Positions 25,558 through 33,502 of a DNA stretch of 64,000 bases are shown in pieces. The DNA lies in NCBI RefSeq assembly GCF_030246885.1, contig NZ_CP126739.1:3472001-3536000 (forward strand). The letters run 5' to 3'. A model generated the notes under the pieces. The model did not search any database, was not told the origin of the DNA, and saw nothing but the letters and a program-made list of their open reading frames with translations. Source of the stretch: Microbacterium sp. zg-B185. GTDB taxonomy: Bacteria; Actinomycetota; Actinomycetes; Actinomycetales; Microbacteriaceae. The translations under genes were made by a program, and so were the position numbers. How positions within the stretch are numbered: the stretch's first letter is position 1; every line of letters starts with the position of its first letter.

Positions 25558-26598
25558 ATGACCACCACTTCCTCGGATCAGCGCTGGCGGATCCTCGTGT
25601 CGGCGCCGGGCGTCGTCGATGTCGTCACCGAACCCGCCGTCGAGCTCGGCGCAGGTGAGGCGCTGGTCTCGATGCGCATCGCCGGGGTCTGCGGTTCGGA
25701 CACGCACGCGCTCCACGGCAAGCACCCTCAGATGAAGCCCCCGTACTACCCCGGCCACGAGGTCGTCGGAGTCGTCGAAGCGGTCGCCTCCGACGTGACG
25801 GGCCTTGCCGTCGGCACGCGCGTGACGCCCGAGCCGACCCTCCCCTGCGGGGAGTGCAAGGTCTGCCGGGCGGGCAACGTGAACGTGTGCGAGAACCTCG
25901 GATTCTTCGGATGCGGTTACCGTGAGGGCGGCATGGCGCAGACCTTCAGCATTCCCGCAGACCGGCTTCGCGTCGTTCCGGAGGACTTCTCCGACGACCA
26001 GGCGATCCTGATCGAGCCCTTGGCGACGCCCGTTCACGCCGCGGGTCTGGCCGGGGACCTGCAGGGCAAGGCAGTGCTCATCCACGGCTGCGGAACGATC
26101 GGCCTGCTCATGCTCGCGGCCGCCCGTGCCGCCGGTGCGCGCAGGATCGTGGTGAGCGATCTGCTCGGCTCCAAGCGCGAGATCGCGCTGCGGCTGGGTG
26201 CGGATGCCGCGGTCGACGCCGCCGACGACGACTTCGTCGGCACCGTGACCGCCGCGCTGGGCGAGTCGGCCGACGTCGTCTTCGACTGCGTCTCGGTGCA
26301 GACGACGGTGGACGTATCGGTCCGCGTGGTCGCCCAGGGCGGCGCGGTCGTCATCGTCGGAGTACCCTCGCGCCCGGTGACGGTCGATCTGCCCACAGTG
26401 CAGGACCGGCAGATCCGCATCCAGGGCGCGGCGACCTATGTGACCGCCGACTACGAGCGCGCGATCGAGATCATCCGCTCCGGTGCGGTCGATCCCACCG
26501 TCATGCTCACCAGCCGGTTCGACTACGCACGCGCGGCGGACGCGTTCGATCTGGCCAGCACCGGCACCGAGATCAAGGTCGTCATCACCGTCGACTGA
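25558..26598 (+). CDS. zinc-dependent polyol/alcohol dehydrogenase
   Basis: This 346-residue MDR-superfamily zinc enzyme has catalytic ligands in GVCGSDTHAL and YPGHEVVG, the structural zinc loop CGECKVCRAGNVNVC, and the Rossmann motif LIHGCGTIGLLML. It is closest to the sorbitol/threonine dehydrogenase branch and should oxidise a secondary hydroxyl of a sugar, polyol or sugar acid with NAD. The ATG follows a good ribosome site (GAAGGAG). It is monocistronic: a strong terminator follows the stop, and an operator sits in its promoter. It is likely co-regulated with the importer operon. Confidence 0.9.
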   Translation: MTTTSSDQRWRILVSAPGVVDVVTEPAVELGAGEALVSMRIAGVCGSDTHALHGKHPQMKPPYYPGHEVVGVVEAVASDVTGLAVGTRVTPEPTLPCGECKVCRAGNVNVCENLGFFGCGYREGGMAQTFSIPADRLRVVPEDFSDDQAILIEPLATPVHAAGLAGDLQGKAVLIHGCGTIGLLMLAAARAAGARRIVVSDLLGSKREIALRLGADAAVDAADDDFVGTVTAALGESADVVFDCVSVQTTVDVSVRVVAQGGAVVIVGVPSRPVTVDLPTVQDRQIRIQGAATYVTADYERAIEIIRSGAVDPTVMLTSRFDYARAADAFDLASTGTEIKVVITVD

Positions 26599-26610
26599 AT
26601 CGGCACACGT

Positions 26611-26648
26611 ACGAAGGGCCCCCGGATCGGTTTCCGGGGGCCCTTCGT
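26611..26648. terminator. bidirectional terminator between convergent genes
   Basis: A near-perfect 16-bp stem, ACGAAGGGCCCCCGGA with its complement, and a 5-6 nt loop. It lies between the dehydrogenase (+) and rpiR-like (-) genes. Confidence 0.9.
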
Positions 26649-26657
26649 GCCTCTCGG

Positions 26658-27572
26658 CTATGGCTGACTTCGGAACTCGAGCAGACTCGCCTTCATCGCC
26701 CGGAACCCTTCGTGGTGCTGGTCCCCGCGGCGGATGGCGAGGGCGGCGGCGATGATGTCGACGACCGCCAGACCGGCGATCCTGCTCACGGCCGGCGTGT
26801 AGACGTCGGTGTTCTCGAACGTGCGGACGACGATCGGCACGTCCGCCACTGCGGACAGGGGTGTGTCGTCGCTTCCGGTGATGGCGATGACCGGCAGCGA
26901 TCGGGACTTCGCCACCTCGGCGAGCCGGATCGCGTCGGTGGTGCGCCCGGAGTTGGAGATCGCGACGACGACCGACGGCGGCGGGACCGTCGCGATGGCC
27001 ATGAACGCCTGATGCGGATCGCTCGGAGCGAGCAGGGGCCGGCCGAACACCGGGATCTTCTGCGCGGCATCCAGGGCGATGATGCTGGAGGCGCCGAAAC
27101 CGACGAACACCACGGTCGGGGCGGCGAGGATCAACTCGACGGAGCGCTCGATCGCGCTGACATCCAGAGCGTGGCGAGCCTTGTCGAGACTCGTGATGGT
27201 GTGATCGAAGACCTTCCGGGCGATGTCGGCGACCGAGTCGGTGTCGTTGATCGCCGAGAAGGTGACCGGCATGCCCAGGGCCACCGCCTGCGCGAGGGCC
27301 ATCTTCAACGACTGGAAGCCGTCGCAGCCGAGCGAGAGCGCCAGCCGCATGACGGTCGGCTCGCTCACTCCGGCGGCTCCGGCTGCGCGAGCCATCGTCA
27401 TCGTGGTGAACGCCACCGGGTCCAGCAGGATCAGATCGGCGACCTTGCGCTCGGAGGGACTGATCTCGTCCAGGTGCTGCGAGATGCGGTCCAGCAGCGA
27501 ATTCTGCGGGTCGCCGGAGTGGTGCTCGCGGTCGTGCGGTGACACTATCCCGTGCCCTTTATCTGCCGCCAT
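26658..27572 (-). CDS. RpiR/HexR-family transcriptional regulator
   Basis: This 304-residue protein has an N-terminal HTH_6 domain (SPSERKVADLILLDP, then SEPTVMRLALSLGCDGFQSLK) and a C-terminal SIS domain (VVFVGFGASSIIALDAAQKI; VVVAISNSGRTTDAIRLAEVAK), the sugar-phosphate sensor fold. Family members repress or activate sugar catabolic genes in response to phosphorylated sugars. HexR-type members recognise sites resembling TGTAGT-N3-ACTACA, like the four sites in this locus. The ATG at 27572 has GGAGCGGA upstream; the frame is open further back without a ribosome site. Probable regulator of the surrounding catabolic genes. Confidence 0.9.
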   Translation of the reverse strand: MAADKGHGIVSPHDREHHSGDPQNSLLDRISQHLDEISPSERKVADLILLDPVAFTTMTMARAAGAAGVSEPTVMRLALSLGCDGFQSLKMALAQAVALGMPVTFSAINDTDSVADIARKVFDHTITSLDKARHALDVSAIERSVELILAAPTVVFVGFGASSIIALDAAQKIPVFGRPLLAPSDPHQAFMAIATVPPPSVVVAISNSGRTTDAIRLAEVAKSRSLPVIAITGSDDTPLSAVADVPIVVRTFENTDVYTPAVSRIAGLAVVDIIAAALAIRRGDQHHEGFRAMKASLLEFRSQP

Positions 27573-27630
27573 GGTTCCGCTCCGGTCTCGTGCAACACTG
27601 CCCGCATCGAGACTAGGGCCTTTCGCCGCT

Positions 27631-28269
27631 TCACTCCGAGGCCGTGGAAGCGCGGTAACCCGTGTGCTGGGGGTTGGGGACTGCCGCCCACCCGCCGAGG
27701 CCATCGTCGATGACGAGCTGACTCATGCCCCCGGCGTCGGCGATGATCTCGTAGTCCTGGCCCGAGTCGGAGTTGTAGCAGAACAGCGTCACGAAGGGCT
27801 CGGCGCCGACGTTGACACTGCGGTGAATCCACCCCCCGGGCACGTGCACGGCCTTGCCCGGTGTCAGCTCGATCGCGCTGGCCCGGCCGTCGACGGTGTC
27901 CATGAGCATCACTCCGCGTCCGGAGAGGCAGTAGTACAGCTCCGCTCTGTCCGCTCGCCGGTGCAGGTGGCCGCGCGTGAGTGCGTACTCGAGCCCGATC
28001 TTGCCCGGCTCGAGCCGGCTCGTGCCGATCGTCAGAGAGCCTGGACCGTCGGCATAGGAATGCGAGCGCACCGAGTACACCTCGGCGTCGGCTCCCATCC
28101 GGTCGGTCTCGGCGCGGTAGGCGGCGGAGTCGGAGTACACGCCGTCGAGCCGTCCGAGCGGCACCCGGTAGATGTCGGGCGTGCCCTCCAGGCCGCCGTC
28201 GGCGATGACGGTGAGCAGCGCCGGAGTGATGTGAGGTTCTGCCGTGGGCTCGGCGTTGAGTGAATCCAT
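27631..28269 (-). CDS. cupin-type (archaeal-type) glucose-6-phosphate isomerase family protein
   Basis: This 212-residue single-cupin protein has the cPGI signature EPGKIGLEYALTRGHLH (residues 87-103), a metal site from His101, His103, Glu110 and His149 (GWIHRSVN), and the ELYYCLSGRG strand. Cupin PGIs interconvert aldose and ketose 6-phosphates and are unrelated to the usual bacterial Pgi. In this setting it may act on another phosphorylated sugar. The start codon directly abuts operator palindrome 3, so transcription is likely controlled by the same regulator. Confidence 0.87.
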   Translation of the reverse strand: MDSLNAEPTAEPHITPALLTVIADGGLEGTPDIYRVPLGRLDGVYSDSAAYRAETDRMGADAEVYSVRSHSYADGPGSLTIGTSRLEPGKIGLEYALTRGHLHRRADRAELYYCLSGRGVMLMDTVDGRASAIELTPGKAVHVPGGWIHRSVNVGAEPFVTLFCYNSDSGQDYEIIADAGGMSQLVIDDGLGGWAAVPNPQHTGYRASTASE

Positions 28270-28282
28270 GTAGTAATACTAC
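28270..28282. promoter_or_regulatory. operator palindrome 3 (GTAGTAATACTAC)
   Basis: GTAGTA-A-TACTAC lies directly upstream of the cPGI start codon on the minus strand. A half site, GCAACTACGA (28292-28301), lies 10 bp further; its reverse complement TCGTAGTTGC is identical to part of palindrome 2. Confidence 0.65.
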
Positions 28283-28333
28283 TCAAATTTGGCAACTACG
28301 ACCGGAGCTAGATGGTCCGACCCGCCCGATCAA

Positions 28334-28346
28334 GTAGTCTTACTAC
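28334..28346. promoter_or_regulatory. operator palindrome 4 (GTAGTCTTACTAC)
   Basis: GTAGT-CTT-ACTAC is 45 bp upstream of the second dehydrogenase ATG (28391), between the cPGI and dehydrogenase genes. Same pattern as palindromes 1-3. Confidence 0.65.
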
Positions 28347-28390
28347 CACAGACAGATGTTGCATTGAGGCAACCGACGGAGGTAGTGAGT

Positions 28391-29419
28391 ATGAAGGCGA
28401 TTGTTTTCCGTGAGGGATCGCACTGGGGTGTCGAGGATGTCCCGACCCCGGAGCCGGCGCGCGGCGAGGTGCTGCTCGAGGTGATCAGGACGGGCGTCTG
28501 CGGCACGGACGAGCACCTCCTTCACGGTGGGTTCATCGCGAAGCTGCCGCTCATCCCCGGCCACGAGATCCTGGGCCGGGTCGTCGCCCTCGGCGAGGGG
28601 GTCACCACTCCGGCGGTCGGCACCGTCGTCACGGTCGACAACACCATCCACTGCGGCGAGTGCGGACCCTGCCTGACCGGCAGGGCGCTGTTCTGCGAGA
28701 ACTTCGTCTCCCTGGGCTGCAACGAGGCAGGCGGCTTCGCCGAGTACGTCGCCGTCCGCGCCGCGAAGACCTTCTCCGCAGACGGGCTCGATGTGGCGAC
28801 CGCCGGTCTGGCGGAACCGACGGCGTGCGCCATGCACGGCGCGGACATGCTGGCCCTCAAGCCGGGCTCCGAGGTCCTGATCTTCGGCGCGGGACCGACC
28901 GGCCTGATCCTTGCTCAGCTGCTCAAGACGACGGGCGCCGCGCGCGTGGTCGTCGCTGCGCCGACGGCCAGCAAACTCGCCCTCGCCAAGGAGTTCGGTG
29001 CGGACGAGACCGTCCAGATGGATCGCGGCAACGCCGACGCGGCAGAGGCTGCGCTGCGTGCGCTTGCGCCAAACGGCTTCGACGCCGTCGTCGAGGCGAC
29101 CGGATCCACCGCCGTGCTCGAGCTCGGCATCCGTCTGACCGCGACGGGAGGCACCGTGCTCGTCTACGGTCTGGCCGGCGAGGACGCGACCGCGAGTATC
29201 CGGCCGTATGAGATCTTCAGCCGCGAGCTGACGATCAAGGGCTCGTTCGCGCAGGCGTTCACGATGCAGCGATCCATGACCGCGTTGCGATCGGGAGCGA
29301 TCAAGACCGAGGGCATCGTGACGGATGTCGTCGGCTTCGACGACTTCTCGCGCGCCCTCTCCAACCTGGGCGACTCCTCCCAGGTCAAGACCGTATTCGA
29401 GCCCGGAAAGGGGCTGTGA
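28391..29419 (+). CDS. zinc-dependent alcohol dehydrogenase
   Basis: This 342-residue MDR zinc dehydrogenase has catalytic ligands in TGVCGTDEHLL and LIPGHEILG, the structural zinc loop CGECGPCLTGRALFC and the Rossmann motif VLIFGAGPTGLILAQLL. It is distinct from the dehydrogenase at 25558, so the locus has two such enzymes plus a hydroxyacid dehydrogenase and an AroE-like protein, suggesting successive oxidation steps. The ATG at 28391 follows GGAGGT. It forms a two-gene transcript with the VOC gene and carries operator 4 in its promoter. Confidence 0.9.
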   Translation: MKAIVFREGSHWGVEDVPTPEPARGEVLLEVIRTGVCGTDEHLLHGGFIAKLPLIPGHEILGRVVALGEGVTTPAVGTVVTVDNTIHCGECGPCLTGRALFCENFVSLGCNEAGGFAEYVAVRAAKTFSADGLDVATAGLAEPTACAMHGADMLALKPGSEVLIFGAGPTGLILAQLLKTTGAARVVVAAPTASKLALAKEFGADETVQMDRGNADAAEAALRALAPNGFDAVVEATGSTAVLELGIRLTATGGTVLVYGLAGEDATASIRPYEIFSRELTIKGSFAQAFTMQRSMTALRSGAIKTEGIVTDVVGFDDFSRALSNLGDSSQVKTVFEPGKGL

Positions 29420-29421
29420 CC

Positions 29422-29937
29422 ATGACCGCTGACGCACCATTGATCCACCACATCGGCTTCCTGGTCGCCGACCTGGAAGCGGCCATCGCCCACTGGTCGA
29501 AGGTCACGGGGTACACCTTCAGCCCCATCGCCCGCTATCGCACCGAGCGGTATGCGGACGCCAGCAACCCGGAGCCGCACTGGCACGACGCGCGCATCTC
29601 GTTCAGCCTCGAGGGGCCGCCGCACATCGAGCTGATGGAGTTCCACGGCGCCGGCACCCACGCCGTCACGGAAGGCGAGGGCTTCCATCACCTCGGCTTC
29701 ATGAACACACCCGACATCGAGGCCAGGATGGCCCAGATGCAGGCCATGGGGTTCACCGTGAACGGACAGTCGATCGACGAGAACGGCCACGTCGTGCTGT
29801 GGTTCACCGACAAGGCCGATCTGGGCAACGTGCGCTTGGAGTACGTCAGCGCGGACCCGCAGCCGATCGTGGACGACTCGGGCGCGCTGCTCGAGCTCGA
29901 TTCCGACGGCAAGCCCGATCTCTGGTCTGCACGGTAG
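29422..29937 (+). CDS. VOC-superfamily protein (glyoxalase/dioxygenase fold)
   Basis: This 171-residue protein has two beta-alpha-beta-beta-beta modules: IHHIGFLVADLEAAIAHW at the start, then GFHHLGFMNTPDIEARMAQM. Metal ligands may come from His in IHHIGF, HHLGF and the Glu of RLEYVS. The second-half pattern (ARMAQMQAMGFTV) resembles methylmalonyl-CoA epimerase or lactoylglutathione-lyase-like members. The ATG at 29422 is favoured because GGAAAGGGG is correctly spaced; a GTG at 29416 overlapping the previous stop is the alternative. Function unknown; an epimerase or isomerase in the same pathway is inference. Confidence 0.75.
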   Translation: MTADAPLIHHIGFLVADLEAAIAHWSKVTGYTFSPIARYRTERYADASNPEPHWHDARISFSLEGPPHIELMEFHGAGTHAVTEGEGFHHLGFMNTPDIEARMAQMQAMGFTVNGQSIDENGHVVLWFTDKADLGNVRLEYVSADPQPIVDDSGALLELDSDGKPDLWSAR

Positions 29938-29964
29938 ATCGATCGGCGCCCTGCGTGGCGCCGC

Positions 29965-30009
29965 AGAACGCCCGGTTTGCGAGCACGCGGCTCGCATACC
30001 GGGCGTTCT
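29965..30009. terminator. bidirectional terminator
   Basis: A long stem AGAACGCCCGGT...ACCGGGCGTTCT with an inner GCGAG/CTCGC helix. It lies between the convergent VOC and ABC permease genes. Confidence 0.88.
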
Positions 30010-30024
30010 GTGTGTGCGGGCAGG

Positions 30025-30834
30025 TCAGACGCCTCCGGGCACTCCCTGTCCCCGCTGCGCCGCGGCGGGACGACGGCCCCGACGTTCCGCCGGAACCACG
30101 AGCGGGGTGACGAGCCGAAACACGAGATTGATCAGCAGGCCGAGCAGCCCGACGATGAGGATTCCGGCGTAGACCTCCGCGACGGCGAACTGCTGTCCTG
30201 CCCGGCGAATCATGGCGCCCAGACCGTATTCGGCGCCGACGAACTCGGCCGCGATCAGCGTGATCAGGCAGGTGGCCATGCCCAGGCGCAAGCCGTTCAT
30301 CAGCCCCGGCGCGATAGCGGGAAACAACAGCCGCGTGAAGAATCGAACGCCGGTGGCGCCGAAATTGCGGCCGGCCTCGATCATGTCGGTCGGCACCTCT
30401 CGCACGGTGCCCCGCGTGCTGATGATGATCTGGAAGAAGGCCGTTGCGAACGCCGTGATGATGTACGCGACCTCCCCACGCCCGACGATGATGATGAACA
30501 GCGGGAGCAGCGCGATCTTGGGCAGCGGGTACAGCGTGTCGGTGATGGGTCGGATGAGCATCTCCACCGTCCGCCACCGGCCAGACGCGACACCGATAGC
30601 GACGCCGAAGACCGCCGCGAACGCGAATGCGATCACGAGCCGTTGCACCGTCAGCACGACGTCGAGGCCCAGCCGCCCGTACAGCAGCTGGTCGACCGTG
30701 GTGGCGAGAATGTCGCTGAGAGGAGGGAAGAACCGTGGGTCGAGCAGACCTGCCCGCGTGACGATCTCCCACAACACGAGCACGATGACCGGAATTGCCC
30801 AGGATTGCGCCCAGCGCCGTACTGTCGGACTCAT
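30025..30834 (-). CDS. NitT/TauT-type ABC transporter permease 2
   Basis: This 269-residue SsuC/TauC-family permease has five to six membrane segments and the EAA loop IEAGRNFGATGVRFFTRLLFP. A typical start segment, IPVIVLVLWEIVTRAGLLDPRFFPP, opens the protein. The ATG at 30834 overlaps permease 1 by 4 nt. The C-terminus is arginine-rich and cytoplasmic. It is the last gene of a five-gene operon. Confidence 0.9.
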   Translation of the reverse strand: MSPTVRRWAQSWAIPVIVLVLWEIVTRAGLLDPRFFPPLSDILATTVDQLLYGRLGLDVVLTVQRLVIAFAFAAVFGVAIGVASGRWRTVEMLIRPITDTLYPLPKIALLPLFIIIVGRGEVAYIITAFATAFFQIIISTRGTVREVPTDMIEAGRNFGATGVRFFTRLLFPAIAPGLMNGLRLGMATCLITLIAAEFVGAEYGLGAMIRRAGQQFAVAEVYAGILIVGLLGLLINLVFRLVTPLVVPAERRGRRPAAAQRGQGVPGGV

Positions 30835-31613
30835 ATCTGTGCCCCCTGAACATCGCGTCGCCAGGGCAGGATTCGGTCCGCGACCGCGTCGAAGCCGACC
30901 GAGCTGATCAGGCCGATCACCGCGATGATCAGCAAGGCGACGTACATATCGGTGACGCGCAGGATCTGCCAATTCGACCAGAGGAACTGGCCCAGTCCGT
31001 TGGGAGCTCCGACCATCTCGATGGCGATGACGGCGATCAACGTGAACCCCAGCGAGACCCGGATCCCCGTGACGATCGACGGAAGTGCGCCGGGGACGAG
31101 GATGCCGAGGAATCGACGCCTGCCACGTGAGCCGTAATTGTCTGCCACTTCCAGCAGCGTCCGGTCGATGCTGCGGACCCCGGCGACGGTGTACAGGATC
31201 ATCACGACCAAGGGCGTCACCAGAGCGGTCAGGATGATCGCCATCTCGGTGCGGCCCAACAGGAAGGTCAGGAAGGGGAAGAACAGCACGCCGGGGATCG
31301 GGTACAAGAAGGCCAGCACCGTGTGGGTGCCCCGCTCCAGCCACTGCGACGCGGTGATCGCGATGCCCACCGCGACACCGAGAACGACCGCGAGAAGGAT
31401 CGTCACCAGAACGCGGACGACGGTGGCGATGATGTCGCCACCCAGCCCGGACGCGGGTTCGAACACGATGACGCTTCGCGCGATGATCTGGCTCGGCGGC
31501 GGAAAGAACGTCGGCCGGATGATCCCCGTTCGACTGAGGACCTCCCATCCCAGGAGGATCGCGATCGGCCCGACGAAGAGGGCCCACCTCTCGCGGAGGG
31601 CGCGCCGGATCAC
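30831..31613 (-). CDS. NitT/TauT-type ABC transporter permease 1
   Basis: This 260-residue SsuC/TauC-family permease starts IRRALRERWALFVGPIAILL and repeats the family pattern GIIRPTFFPPPSQII. Its EAA loop is EVADNYGSRGRRRFLGILVP. It shares only modest similarity with permease 2, so the channel is a heterodimer. It overlaps both neighbours by 4 nt. Confidence 0.9.
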   Translation of the reverse strand: MIRRALRERWALFVGPIAILLGWEVLSRTGIIRPTFFPPPSQIIARSVIVFEPASGLGGDIIATVVRVLVTILLAVVLGVAVGIAITASQWLERGTHTVLAFLYPIPGVLFFPFLTFLLGRTEMAIILTALVTPLVVMILYTVAGVRSIDRTLLEVADNYGSRGRRRFLGILVPGALPSIVTGIRVSLGFTLIAVIAIEMVGAPNGLGQFLWSNWQILRVTDMYVALLIIAVIGLISSVGFDAVADRILPWRRDVQGAQI

Positions 31614-32401
31614 CGGTCGTCCACGGCCATCGCGGCCTGCACCTCGACGCGGAGGTGGTTCCAGATGTCTTGAGAGAGCGCAGCGAACTCCGGTGTGCCC
31701 CGCAGCTCGGGCGTGCGGTCGGGCCCGAAATCAAGTTCGACGATGTCGCGGATCCGACCCGGACGAGCCGACATCAGCACGACCCGGTCGGACAGGAACA
31801 CAGCCTCATCGATGGCGTGCGTGATGTAGAGGACCGTGGGGTTCGTCTGCTGTCGCAGCTCGAGGATCTGCTCCTGCAGGAGTGTGCGCGTCTGCGCGTC
31901 CAGAGCGCCCAGAGGCTCGTCCATGAGGAGCACCTCCGCATCCTGCGCGAGCGCCCGGGCGATCCCGACGCGCTGTTTCATCCCGCCGGACAACTGATGC
32001 GGATAGAAGTCGCCGAAACGGGCCAGGCCCAGGCGCGCGAGCTGCTCGTCGGCGATTTCCGCCGCCTCCTTCTTCGGCACATTGCGGTTGCGCGGGCCGA
32101 ACATGACATTCTCGCGCACCGACATCCAGGGGAACAGAGCGTGCTCCTGAAAGACCATCGCGGTCTTCGGACGATCCGGTTTGGAACTTCCGATTTCGAC
32201 GGTGCCCGATGAGGGCTCGTACAGACCCGCCACCAGCCGCAGCAGCGTGGACTTGCCACAACCGGAAGGTCCTACGATCGACACGAACTCGCCTTCGGCG
32301 ATGTCCAGCGAGACCTCCGCAAGCGCGGTGACCTGCTCACGTCCCGGGAACCGCTTGCTCACGTCGGTGAGACGTACTTTCGGCTGCGCCTGCGCATTCA
32401 T
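31610..32401 (-). CDS. NitT/TauT-type ABC transporter ATPase
   Basis: This SsuB/TauB-family ATPase of about 263 residues has Walker A GPSGCGKST, Q-loop VFQEHALFPWM, signature LSGGMKQRVGIARAL, Walker B LLMDEPLGALD and switch histidine YITHAIDEA. The ATG at 32401 has GGTGAG just upstream. A GTG three codons earlier (32410) is an alternative start. It energises import of the ligand delivered by the neighbouring lipoprotein. Confidence 0.9.
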   Translation of the reverse strand: MNAQAQPKVRLTDVSKRFPGREQVTALAEVSLDIAEGEFVSIVGPSGCGKSTLLRLVAGLYEPSSGTVEIGSSKPDRPKTAMVFQEHALFPWMSVRENVMFGPRNRNVPKKEAAEIADEQLARLGLARFGDFYPHQLSGGMKQRVGIARALAQDAEVLLMDEPLGALDAQTRTLLQEQILELRQQTNPTVLYITHAIDEAVFLSDRVVLMSARPGRIRDIVELDFGPDRTPELRGTPEFAALSQDIWNHLRVEVQAAMAVDDR

Positions 32402-32415
32402 CGGGCTCACCGTCG

Positions 32416-33471
32416 TCAGTTCTTGAGGGCGGCGTCGCGCCAGGTGAAGTCCCAGATGTCCTCTTCGGGGATGATCTCGTCGTAGTTCAGCGATCCTCGC
32501 TCCATGAAGAACTCCTGGTATCGGAGCAGGACGTCGAAGTCGACACTGAGGTCCGCGGCGATGTGGTGCTGTCGCGACGCTGCCACGATCGCGGGATCGG
32601 CGCCGGTGTACTGCTCTACGAGCGCGAGCATCTCGGGAGTGTCCCAGCCGTTGTCGTCGAGGTCCTCAGCGGCCATGGTGTAGGCGCGCATGAAGTCCTC
32701 AGCCACCTGCGGGTTCGCATCCGCCCAGTCGGTGTTGTAGATGATGCCGGTGAACGGGAGCGGTTCCTCGTCTGTCGGCGTCGCCCACGGACGGTAGCCG
32801 GATCCGTTCTCCTCGGCCTGAGTGGGGAACGGTTCGGAAAGGATGCCTGCCGCGATCCCGCCGTTCGCGAGTGCGGGCACCTGATCGGGGAACGGAATGT
32901 ATTCCAGCGCGATCTCGTCCATCGACAGGCCGCCGCGCTCGAGGGCGAACCCCAGCAGCGCCTCGGTCACCACTCCGGGCGCGTTCGCGGCGAATGTCTT
33001 GCCCGCCAGTTGCGACATGTCCTCGGCAAGCGTGGCCGCCTCGGCCGAGGAACCTGCCAGCTGGGACGAGACGATGAAGTAGTCCTCGATGTAGCCCGCG
33101 TGCATCGGTGCGACGTACCGGACCGGCAATCCTTCGTCCACAGCGTTGTAGGCGGCAGAACCGATCCCGGCGAACCCGGCATCGTACTGAGCGGTCGCAA
33201 CGCCGGTGATCGATTCGTTGCCGCTCGCGACCTCGACGAGTTCGACGTCGATCCCGACCTCTTCGGCGTACTTCTCCGCAGTGACGAACAGCGGCAGCGA
33301 CGACCCGGTGGCCAGATACGCGACCCGGATGGTCCCGCCCTCCGCAGTGTTGTCCTCGCCGCCCGGCGATGCACCCTCGGGATCGCCGGCGCAGCCGGCG
33401 AGGACGAGAACGGCGGCGGCCCCGGCGGCGACCAGCAGACGGCGAGCACGAATGGCTGTGGCGTGGGTCAT
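32416..33471 (-). CDS. NitT/TauT-type ABC substrate-binding lipoprotein
   Basis: This 351-residue SBP of the SsuA/NMT1-like group has a signal peptide with lipobox VLAGC (cysteine at residue 26), then an acidic/Gly linker. The core begins IRVAYLATGSSLPLFVTAEKYA, with the duplicated GIAAGILSEPFPTQAE pocket region. Related transporters take up sulfonates, thiamine precursors, aromatic acids or small carboxylates. The ThDP enzyme immediately upstream in the same transcript suggests a 2-keto or acyl substrate, an inference from position. Confidence 0.9.
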   Translation of the reverse strand: MTHATAIRARRLLVAAGAAAVLVLAGCAGDPEGASPGGEDNTAEGGTIRVAYLATGSSLPLFVTAEKYAEEVGIDVELVEVASGNESITGVATAQYDAGFAGIGSAAYNAVDEGLPVRYVAPMHAGYIEDYFIVSSQLAGSSAEAATLAEDMSQLAGKTFAANAPGVVTEALLGFALERGGLSMDEIALEYIPFPDQVPALANGGIAAGILSEPFPTQAEENGSGYRPWATPTDEEPLPFTGIIYNTDWADANPQVAEDFMRAYTMAAEDLDDNGWDTPEMLALVEQYTGADPAIVAASRQHHIAADLSVDFDVLLRYQEFFMERGSLNYDEIIPEEDIWDFTWRDAALKN

Positions 33472-33502
33472 GATGAACTCCCTTGTTCCTGTGATTCGGG
33501 TT

